DNA of 27,034 nt from contig JACQTL010000005.1 in NCBI GenBank assembly GCA_016210805.1, positions 1-27,034 of the forward strand, read 5' to 3'. This stretch comes from Actinomycetota bacterium. Lineage in GTDB: Bacteria; Actinomycetota; UBA4738; G016210805. Made by a program: the position numbers and the translations under genes. Numbering within the stretch: the first letter of the stretch is position 1; each line of letters begins with the position of its first letter. The notes below the pieces were generated by a model. It saw only the letters and a program-made list of their open reading frames with translations. It was not told the DNA's origin and ran no database searches. Shown here piece by piece: positions 21,969 to 27,034 of the stretch.

Positions 21969-23500
21969 GCGGCCGGCCCCTGTCCGCTCCGGGCTCCGGT
22001 CATGTACTCCCCGAGCTCCTGGGGGGTCACCGTGGCCGGGTCCAGCCTGGCCACCAGCCGCCCCCGGAGGATCACGTAGAGCGTGTCGGACAGGCCGATC
22101 AGCTCCTCGAGGTCGGCGGAGACGAGGAGGACCCCGAGGCCCTCGGACCGGGCCTGGCGGATGTCCTCCCAGACCGCGGCCTGCGCGCCCACGTCGATGC
22201 CCCTGGTTGGCTGGGAGGCGATGAGGACCCGCGGCTCGGCCGACATCTCCCGGCCGACGATGAACTTCTGCTGGTTCCCGCCGGACAGGGCGTAGGCGTT
22301 CACGTCCACACCGGGGGTCATCACCCGGAAGTCCTCGACTATCTGGGACGTCCGGCGCTTCGCCCCGCCCCGGTCGATCCAGGGGCCGCTGGCGAACGGC
22401 GCCGCGGTCTGGTGGCCGAGGGCCGCGTTCTCCCACAGCGGCGCCGCCAGGAGGAGGCCGAGCTCGGTGCGGTCCTCGGGGATGTAGCCGATCCCCGCCT
22501 CCCGGCGCTCCCGCGTGTGCCAGGAGGCGATGTCCCGGCCGGCCATGCGGATCGTGCCCGCCGAGGGCGGGAAGAGGCCGATGACCGCCTGCACCAGCTC
22601 CGTCTGGCCGTTGCCCTCCACCCCGGCGATGCCCACGACCTCGCCCCGGTGGATCTCGAACGAGACGTCGTTCAGGACGGGGCGCCCGTCGCGCTCCACG
22701 GTGAGGCCCTCGATCTGGAGGGCGACCTCCGCGGTGACCGTGGACTCCCTGGTCTCCGGCCTGGGGAGCTCGCTGCCCACCATGAGCTCGGCGAGCTGCG
22801 AGGCCGTCACGGCCGACGGCTTGACCGTGTCCACCGTACGGCCGCCCCGGATCACGGTGATCGTGTCGGCGATCTCGAGGACCTCGTCCAGCTTGTGGGA
22901 GATGAAGATGATCGTGACGCCCCTGCCCTTCAGCTCGCGCAGCCGGGCGAACAGGTCCTCGACCTCCTGGGGGACCAGGACGGCGGTGGGCTCGTCGAGG
23001 ATCAGGATCCGGGCCCCCCGGTACAGGACCTTGATGATCTCCAGGCGCTGGTTCTCTCCGACCGACAGGTCCTCGACCAGCCGGTAGGGATCGAGAGGCG
23101 TCCCGTAGGCCCCGGAGAGCTCACGGATCCGCTGCTCGGCCTGCTTGAAGTCGATCCGCCGTCCGGTCCTGGTCGGCTCGGACCCCAGGACGACGTTCTC
23201 CAGGACGGTCAGGTTGTCGGCCAGCATGAAGTGCTGGTGGACCATGCCGATGCCGGCGTCGATGGCGTCCTTCGGCGAACGGAAGTGGACGGGCTTGCCC
23301 TCCACCAGGATCGCGCCGTCGTCGGGACGCTGCATCCCGTAGAGGATCTTCATGAGGGTGGACTTGCCGGCCCCGTTCTCGCCGACGACGGCGTGAATCT
23401 CCGCCGGCATCACCAAGAGCCCGATGTCGTCGTTGGCCACGACGCCCGGGAACCGCTTGGTGATCCCGCGCAGCTCGACCGCCGGCGTGTCCTCGGCCAT
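21965..23500 (-). CDS. Nucleoside-type ABC transporter ATP-binding protein (two ATPase domains)
   Basis: A 511-residue twin ATPase. The first domain has Walker A GENGAGKST (40-48), signature LSVGE (145-149) and Walker B ILILDEPT (165-172). The second has a degenerate Walker A (GVEGNGQTE, about 293-301), signature LSGGNQQK (405-412) and the altered Walker B VLIASQPTRG (about 425-434), where the usual Asp-Glu is replaced. The asymmetry is normal for BMP-linked and ribose-type importers, so only one site is expected to hydrolyse ATP. ATG 23500 is chosen over GTG 23503 because the GGGGGAGG Shine-Dalgarno ends directly against the GTG. It overlaps the first permease by 4 nt. Confidence 0.93.
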   Translation of the reverse strand: MAEDTPAVELRGITKRFPGVVANDDIGLLVMPAEIHAVVGENGAGKSTLMKILYGMQRPDDGAILVEGKPVHFRSPKDAIDAGIGMVHQHFMLADNLTVLENVVLGSEPTRTGRRIDFKQAEQRIRELSGAYGTPLDPYRLVEDLSVGENQRLEIIKVLYRGARILILDEPTAVLVPQEVEDLFARLRELKGRGVTIIFISHKLDEVLEIADTITVIRGGRTVDTVKPSAVTASQLAELMVGSELPRPETRESTVTAEVALQIEGLTVERDGRPVLNDVSFEIHRGEVVGIAGVEGNGQTELVQAVIGLFPPSAGTIRMAGRDIASWHTRERREAGIGYIPEDRTELGLLLAAPLWENAALGHQTAAPFASGPWIDRGGAKRRTSQIVEDFRVMTPGVDVNAYALSGGNQQKFIVGREMSAEPRVLIASQPTRGIDVGAQAAVWEDIRQARSEGLGVLLVSADLEELIGLSDTLYVILRGRLVARLDPATVTPQELGEYMTGARSGQGPAA

Positions 23501-23578
23501 CACCCTCCCCCGGACGAGGGCGGGGCCGACCCGTGAGGGCCGGCCCCGTCCTGCGTTCGCGTTCGACCGCTCCGGACC

Positions 23579-24697
23579 CTAGACGGCGTCCGGGACCTCG
23601 ATCTCCCCGGAGATGATCGCTGCCTTGAGCTCCTCCAGGTCCGGCACGATGTCGTCGACGAACCCGCCAGAGGTCGAGTAGCCGACCCCGTCACGGGCCA
23701 GATCGAAGATCAGGTATCCGCCGACGAAGTTGCCGTCCACCTGGGCGGCGATCGACTCGTACACGGACACGTCCACCCGCTTCAGCATGGACGTGAGGAT
23801 GTACGGCTGGAGCTCGGGGGGCGCCGACTGGTACTGGTCGGAGTCCACCCCGATGGCCCAGCGCTGCTCACCGGCAGCGTCAGAGGCCTCCTTGGCCGCC
23901 TCGAAGAGCCCGGCTCCGGACCCCCCAGCGGCGTGGTACACGACGTCGGCGCCTCCGTCGTACATGCCGGCCGCGATCTCCTTGCCCTTCGCCGGGTCGT
24001 TGAACCCGGAGAAGTCCGGCGGCTGGCTGATGTACTGGACGTCGATCGTGATGTCCGGGTCGACGTGCCTGGCCCCGGCCGCGAAACCGGCCTCGAACTT
24101 CTGGATGAGGCCGATCTCGACCCCGCCGATGAACCCGATGTGCCCGGTGGTGGACTTCATCGCCGCCGCGGCGCCGACCAGGAACGAGCCCTGGTGCTCG
24201 GCGAAGAGCAGGGAGGCGATGTTGGAGTCCTCGGTCAGGTCCGAGCCGCCCTCACAGGTCGTGGCGTCGATGAAACCGTCCACGTCCGCGAAGTTCACCT
24301 CGGGGTAGTCCTGCGCGACCTTGCAGACGGTCTCGGAGAACAGGAACCCGACCCCGATGATGAGGTCGGTGCCCTGGTCCGCCAGGAGCCGCATGAGCTC
24401 CTCCCGGTTCGTGCCGCCCTGGTTCGGCTCGAGCTCCTGCGGCTCGATCCCGAAGTCCTGGGTGGCCTGGTCGTGACCGGCCGCGGCCGAGTCGTTGAAC
24501 GACAGGTCACCGCGACCGCCGATGTCGTACACGAGGCCTACCGTCGTCGGCTCGGGCGGCGGCTCAGTGGTGCCGGCCTCCGTCGTCGTCGGCGGGGCGG
24601 TGGTGGTGCCGTCACCCGTCCCGTTGTCCCCGTTGCAGGCAGCGGCCACCATCGCGACGATCGCCAGCACGGCGATCCACCGCAGCCACTTGATCAT
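23579..24697 (-). CDS. BMP-family nucleoside-binding lipoprotein of the ABC importer
   Basis: A 372-residue substrate-binding lipoprotein. The signal peptide MIKWLRWIAVLAIVAMVAAAC ends at Cys21 with a lipobox-like sequence, followed by a Thr/Pro/Glu linker. The BMP domain includes VGLVYDIGGRGDLSFNDSAAAGHDQA, LIIGVGFLFSETVCKVAQDYPEVNFADVDG, FLVGAAAAMKSTTGHIGFIGGVEIGLIQKFEAGFAAGARHVDP, VVYHAAGGSGAGLFEAAKEAS and WAIGVDSDQYQ. The GGRGDLSFND and GVDSDQ patterns are those of nucleoside binders such as PnrA. ATG 24697 has GGAAGGAGG just upstream; the in-frame GTG at 24751 is less likely. It begins the importer operon, about 80 nt before the ATPase. Confidence 0.94.
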   Translation of the reverse strand: MIKWLRWIAVLAIVAMVAAACNGDNGTGDGTTTAPPTTTEAGTTEPPPEPTTVGLVYDIGGRGDLSFNDSAAAGHDQATQDFGIEPQELEPNQGGTNREELMRLLADQGTDLIIGVGFLFSETVCKVAQDYPEVNFADVDGFIDATTCEGGSDLTEDSNIASLLFAEHQGSFLVGAAAAMKSTTGHIGFIGGVEIGLIQKFEAGFAAGARHVDPDITIDVQYISQPPDFSGFNDPAKGKEIAAGMYDGGADVVYHAAGGSGAGLFEAAKEASDAAGEQRWAIGVDSDQYQSAPPELQPYILTSMLKRVDVSVYESIAAQVDGNFVGGYLIFDLARDGVGYSTSGGFVDDIVPDLEELKAAIISGEIEVPDAV

Positions 24698-24899
24698 GCC
24701 CCCTCCTTCCCCTCCATGACTCTCGAATCTCACGGCGGTGGGCAGCCTCACTTCCCGCCCCCGCCGGCCGCCCGATACTCTCGTGGATGGGCGGCATCCC
24801 GGTCAAGGCTCCTCCGCCCGCTCCCGGCAGGACGGTCGGCCCTCCTTTCTCCCGAAACTGTTGTACGAAGGGGACGAACGGGAGGTTCGCCCGGCCGTC
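24698..24899. other. Intergenic region between the importer operon and upp
   Basis: These 202 bp must hold the upp terminator and possibly an importer promoter. I see a hairpin just after upp (listed separately). TTGACC and GAGTAT lie upstream of the importer on the minus strand, but 20 nt apart, which is too far for a standard promoter. No purine riboswitch-like core was recognised. The importer could also be read through from upp. Confidence 0.4.
24872..24892 (-). terminator. Candidate terminator hairpin after upp
   Basis: On the minus strand GGGCGAAC pairs with GTTCGTCC (one G-U pair) around a CTCCC loop, starting about 8 nt past the upp stop and followed by a pyrimidine-rich stretch. It could fully or partly separate upp from the importer operon. 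Confidence 0.45.
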
Positions 24900-25520
24900 C
24901 TACTCCGTCCCGAAGAGCCGGTCCCCGAAGTCGCCGAGCCCCGGGAGGATGTACCCGTGGTCGTTCAGCTGCCGGTCCAGGGCGGCCGTGAAGATCGGCA
25001 CGTCGGGGTGCTCCTCCTCCATCTTGGCCAGCCCCTCCGGCGCGGAGACCACGCAGACGAACCTCACGTGCCCGGGCCGGCCCTCCTTCACCGCCGCACA
25101 GGCGGCGGCGCCGGAGCCCCCGGTGGCCAGCATGGGGTCCAGGACCAGGACCTGCTTGCCCTCGAGCGGGGGCATCTTCCGATAGTAGGACTGGGGGAGC
25201 AGGGAGGCCTCGTCCCGCTCCAGGCCGACGTAGCCCACGGCCACCTCCGGGAACAGCTCGGTCACGGCCTCGAGCATCCCCAGGCCCGCGCGCAGGATGG
25301 GGACCGCCACGAGCTCGCCGGACAGGAGGCGGCCGGGCGAGCGCTCCAGCGGCCCCTGGACCTCCACCTCCACGGTGGGGAAGCTCCGCACGGCCTCCAG
25401 GACCAGTGCGAAGGTGAGGCGCTTGGTAAGGGTCCGGAAGACCGGCGGCGGCGTCTCCCGGTCGCGGAGGGAGGTGAGCAGGTGCTGGGCGAGCGGGTGG
25501 TCGACCACCGTCAGGGCCAT
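24900..25520 (-). CDS. upp: Uracil phosphoribosyltransferase
   Basis: Cytosolic salvage enzyme making UMP from uracil and PRPP. The protein has 206 residues, the normal length. Motifs are VVDHPLAQHLLTSLRDRETPPPVFR (family start), VAVPILRAGLGMLEAVTELFP, YVGLERDEASLLPQSYYRKMP, the PRPP loop VLVLDPMLATGGSGAAA and the C-terminal uracil site DRQLNDHGYILPGLGDFGDRLFGTE. TAATAT ends 8 nt before ATG 25520 with no Shine-Dalgarno, indicating a leaderless start. The long minus-strand frame extending to 26987 is antisense to aroF and is not used. Its position upstream of a BMP-type nucleoside importer suggests joint use in pyrimidine salvage. Confidence 0.96.
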   Translation of the reverse strand: MALTVVDHPLAQHLLTSLRDRETPPPVFRTLTKRLTFALVLEAVRSFPTVEVEVQGPLERSPGRLLSGELVAVPILRAGLGMLEAVTELFPEVAVGYVGLERDEASLLPQSYYRKMPPLEGKQVLVLDPMLATGGSGAAACAAVKEGRPGHVRFVCVVSAPEGLAKMEEEHPDVPIFTAALDRQLNDHGYILPGLGDFGDRLFGTE

Positions 25521-25528
25521 CGGCGGGC

Positions 25529-25534
25529 ATATTA
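25529..25534 (-). promoter_or_regulatory. Candidate -10 element for leaderless upp mRNA
   Basis: On the minus strand this reads TAATAT, 8 nt before ATG 25520, with no Shine-Dalgarno. It is AT-rich in a very GC-rich context. The -35 region is weak. Confidence 0.6.
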
Positions 25535-25571
25535 GCCAGTGACTCGCGGCCTGCGCCATCGCGAGAGGCCC

Positions 25572-25600
25572 TTGCCGGGTCCGCCGGGGCGTGGCAGGAT
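25572..25600 (+). promoter_or_regulatory. Promoter of the aroF leader transcript
   Basis: TTGCCG (25572-25577) and CAGGAT (25595-25600) are separated by exactly 17 nt, matching the actinobacterial housekeeping promoter form. The -10 ends 7 nt before the leader-peptide ATG at 25608, so the leader would be translated from a leaderless mRNA. Confidence 0.7.
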
Positions 25601-25607
25601 GGCGGGG

Positions 25608-25661
25608 ATGCGGACCTCCTTCGGCTCCTTCGCGTTCTATCTCGGGCGTCGCCCGGGCTAG
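25608..25661 (+). CDS. Phe/Tyr-rich leader peptide of the aroF attenuator (17 aa)
   Basis: A short ORF encoding MRTSFGSFAFYLGRRPG and ending in TAG (25659-25661). Within the seven residues FGSFAFY are three Phe (codons at 25620, 25629 and 25635) and one Tyr (25638). This concentration is what leader peptides of amino-acid biosynthetic operons show. It begins 7 nt after a -10 element, and its 3' half contains the left arm of an antiterminator. The downstream gene makes DAHP, the first precursor of Phe and Tyr. Codon use and position point to ribosome stalling when charged tRNA-Phe (and perhaps tRNA-Tyr) is low. No other function is apparent. Confidence 0.8.
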   Translation: MRTSFGSFAFYLGRRPG

Positions 25662-25698
25662 TCCGCGGTCGCCGAGGAAGCGCACACGGACCCCGGGC
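25651..25698 (+). promoter_or_regulatory. Antiterminator structure of the aroF leader
   Basis: GCCCGGG (25651-25657) pairs exactly with CCCGGGC (25692-25698), and GTCCG (25661-25665) pairs exactly with CGGAC (25687-25691). The right side is continuous and the left side has a 3-nt bulge, giving 12 base pairs. Forming it uses the left arm of the terminator, so the two structures exclude each other. A ribosome stalled on the Phe codons leaves 25651 onward free; a ribosome reaching the stop codon covers it. Confidence 0.7.
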
Positions 25699-25713
25699 CG
25701 GCGCCCGGGGTTC
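25688..25713 (+). terminator. Attenuator terminator upstream of aroF
   Basis: CCCCGGGC (25691-25698) pairs perfectly with GCCCGGGG (25703-25710) around a CGGC loop. Three further pairs (25688-25690 with 25711-25713, one a G-T) extend the stem to 11. TTCTTCGTCG follows as a weak pyrimidine-rich tail. It sits between the leader ORF and aroF, so it would cut off transcription when the leader is fully translated. Confidence 0.75.
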
Positions 25714-25760
25714 TTCGTCGTCCCCGAGCGTCGCGTCCCGGCCTTGATCGGGAGGTAGCC

Positions 25761-26810
25761 GTGGTGGTCGTGATGTCGGTGGGAGCGGACGACGAGGACG
25801 TGGCCAGGGTGGTCGAGCGGGTCCGGGAGGCCGGCGGGGAGGCCTTCGTGTCCCGGGGGCGGTACCGGACGATCATCGGGCTGGTCGGCGACACGGGGTC
25901 GTTCCGGGAGCTGCCCCTTTCCACCCTCCCCGGGGTCGAGCAGGTGGTCCAGGTCGGGAAGCCGTACAAGCTCGTGGCCAGGGAGCTCCATCCGGCCCCC
26001 TCCACGGTCCGGGTCGGTCCGGCCGCCTTCGGCCGCGACGGGTTCACCGTCGTCGCCGGGCCCTGTGCCGTCGATAGCAGGGAGCAGGCCCTGGAGGCCG
26101 CCCGGGCGGCCAGGAGGGCCGGGGCCACCGCCCTGCGCGGCGGCGCGTACAAGCCCCGGACCTCCCCCTACTCGTTCCAGGGGCTGGCCGCCGCGGGCCT
26201 CGAGATCCTGGCCGAGTGCCGGGAGGAGACCGGGCTCCCCATCGTCACGGAGGTCCTGGAGCCCCGCGACGTCGAGAAGGTGGCCGCCGTCGCGGACGCC
26301 CTCCAGGTCGGGGCCCGGAACATGCAGAACTTCTCCCTGCTCAAGGAGGTCGGCCGGCTCCATGTGCCGGTCGTCCTGAAGCGGGGGTTGTCGGCCACCG
26401 TCGAGGAGTGGCTGATGGCCGCGGAGTACATCGCCCAGCAGGGGAACTCCGAGATCGTGCTGTGCGAGCGGGGGATCAGGACCTTCGAGCCCTCCACCCG
26501 CAACACCCTCGACCTGGCCGGGATGGCCGTGGCCCGCCGGGAGAGCCACCTGCCCGTGATCGTGGACCCCTCCCATGCCACCGGAGACCGGACCCTGGTC
26601 GGCCCCATGGCCCTCGCCGCGCTGGCCGCGGGGGCCGATGGGGTCATGGTCGAGGTCCACCCCCGGCCCTCCGAGGCCCTGTGCGACGGCCCCCAGGCCC
26701 TGACGCCCGACGAGCTCGAGGCCCTCACCGCCGAGCTCGCCGCCCTGGCCCGCACCCTCGGCCGCCCCCTCACCACCCTCCCCCAGTCGACCAAGGGAGC
26801 GTCCGGGTGA
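25761..26810 (+). CDS. aroF: 3-deoxy-7-phosphoheptulonate (DAHP) synthase, type I-beta
   Basis: Condenses phosphoenolpyruvate with erythrose 4-phosphate, the first step of aromatic amino-acid synthesis. The protein has 349 residues. Residues 1-65 (VVVVMSVGADDEDVARVVERVREAGGEAFVSRGRYRTIIGLVGD) form the N-terminal ferredoxin-like domain seen in the Thermotoga maritima-type enzyme, where it mediates Tyr/Phe feedback inhibition. The barrel follows: FTVVAGPCAVDS (metal Cys102), LRGGAYKPRTSPYSFQG, VTEVLEPRDVEKVA, VGARNMQNFSLLKEVG, PVVLKRG, VLCERGIRTFEPSTRNTLDL, PVIVDPSHATGDR and GVMVEVHPRPSEALCDG. GGAGG at 25751 supports GTG 25761 or GTG 25764; ATG 25773 is also in frame. It is controlled by the leader at 25572-25713, so it probably has both expression and allosteric feedback. 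Confidence 0.95.
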   Translation: MVVVMSVGADDEDVARVVERVREAGGEAFVSRGRYRTIIGLVGDTGSFRELPLSTLPGVEQVVQVGKPYKLVARELHPAPSTVRVGPAAFGRDGFTVVAGPCAVDSREQALEAARAARRAGATALRGGAYKPRTSPYSFQGLAAAGLEILAECREETGLPIVTEVLEPRDVEKVAAVADALQVGARNMQNFSLLKEVGRLHVPVVLKRGLSATVEEWLMAAEYIAQQGNSEIVLCERGIRTFEPSTRNTLDLAGMAVARRESHLPVIVDPSHATGDRTLVGPMALAALAAGADGVMVEVHPRPSEALCDGPQALTPDELEALTAELAALARTLGRPLTTLPQSTKGASG

Positions 26811-27034
26811 CCTGAGCGCGGTCACGGCCCCGACCCGACACCCACCTGCGGAGGGATCGCCTGGGTGCCCCCTCGGCCAGGTGGTCGAACCCTCACGGCG
26901 CGCTCCGGCTTCATGGCGGACGGGCCCCGACCCGTTCCCGCACGTTGAGGAGGCGGCGGGAGAGCGAAGAGGTGGCGGTCCGTTCAACGTGCTCCACGGG
27001 ACCCTCCCGCCCGCCAGCGCCGGCGCGCCCGCAC
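26811..27034. other. Non-coding end region with inverted repeats
   Basis: No convincing gene is visible in these 224 bp. Two structures stand out. The first is a hairpin at 26842-26884: CCACCTG with CAGGTGG, then an internal loop, then GAGGG with CCCTC; it could end aroF transcription. The second is a perfect 9-bp inverted repeat, GCACGTTGA (26940-26948) and TCAACGTGC (26984-26992). A 12-bp direct repeat, GGCCCCGACCCG, occurs at 26826 and 26923. The next gene probably begins past the window edge. Confidence 0.45.
26842..26884 (+). terminator. Candidate hairpin terminator after aroF
   Basis: CCACCTG (26842-26848) pairs with CAGGTGG (26878-26884), and GAGGG (26851-26855) pairs with CCCTC (26870-26874), leaving a 14-nt loop. 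It begins 31 nt after the aroF stop. It has no T tract, so it could equally be a structured leader of the next gene. Confidence 0.4.

Noticed and set aside
24775..24806. TTGACC and GAGTAT as a promoter for the importer operon (minus strand)
   Set aside because: The spacing is 20 nt, outside the usual 16-18, so I did not list it as a promoter.
26851..26940. tRNA-like fragments (GGTCGAACC and a TTCA loop) after aroF
   Set aside because: I tried to fold this as a tRNA, including a selenocysteine-type tRNA, on both strands; the acceptor, anticodon and T arms do not pair and the T loop lacks the needed C61.
26913..26948. Possible second leader peptide (11 codons, MADGPRPVPAR) ending at the inverted repeat
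   Set aside because: No concentration of a relevant amino acid, no promoter, and no visible competing hairpins; chance ORF is more likely.
25521..26987. Minus-strand open frame extending upp upstream by nearly 490 codons
   Set aside because: It runs antisense through aroF and its leader; upp has a family-typical start at 25520 with a -10 element just upstream.
1..27034. CRISPR arrays, insertion sequences, integrases, phage genes or defence islands
   Set aside because: No regularly spaced repeats, transposase motifs, terminal inverted repeats or known defence domains were found on either strand.

Overview
The window is about 27 kb of very GC-rich, tightly packed bacterial chromosome. It has near-total G/C at third codon positions, many GTG starts, 4-nt ATGA/GTGA gene overlaps, leaderless starts and actinobacterial-type small proteins. 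I infer an Actinomycetota member, probably a deep-branching or environmental lineage; the sequence alone does not fix class or genus. I see no mobile element, CRISPR array, prophage, rRNA or tRNA, so this reads as core and metabolic chromosome.

Layout. (1) 1-1996: 3' part of glnD (PII uridylyltransferase, nitrogen control). (2) 1993-4151, minus: an ECF sigma factor translationally coupled to a membrane protein with three tandem extracytoplasmic repeats. (3) 4222-6095, minus: a flavin/F420-type oxidoreductase-fold protein coupled to a MenA-like UbiA prenyltransferase that carries its own N-terminal split-barrel-like domain. (4) 6160-7263: zinc alcohol dehydrogenase, ended by a perfect bidirectional hairpin. 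(5) 7298-10791, minus: lipoprotein, exported PQQ-type sugar dehydrogenase, alpha/beta hydrolase and a DUF72 protein. (6) 10840-13585, plus: a second hydrolase, two small zinc proteins, a HTH protein, a histidine phosphatase and an SCP2 protein. (7) 13582-16086: hotdog thioesterase, small helical protein, VOC protein (probable CTG start) and a stand-alone membrane-anchored BMP-type binding protein. (8) 16210-19132: larB-larC-larE for the nickel-pincer nucleotide cofactor, with no larA in view. (9) 19120-25520, minus: small lipoprotein, then a complete BMP-type nucleoside ABC importer (binding protein, ATPase, two permeases) with upp (uracil salvage) just upstream. (10) 25572-26810: DAHP synthase gene (aroF) behind a leader region.

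The strongest discovery is in (10). A promoter at 25572-25600 precedes a 17-residue leader ORF rich in Phe and Tyr (MRTSFGSFAFYLGRRPG). Mutually exclusive antiterminator and terminator hairpins follow, then the DAHP synthase gene. This has all the visible parts of a classic ribosome-mediated attenuator responding to Phe (and perhaps Tyr) supply at the first step of the shikimate pathway. Other points worth following are larBCE without larA and with a three-cysteine LarE, the sigma factor/triple-repeat membrane protein pair, a set of six leaderless starts, and three convergent gene pairs that all end in the same 4-nt CTAG overlap.
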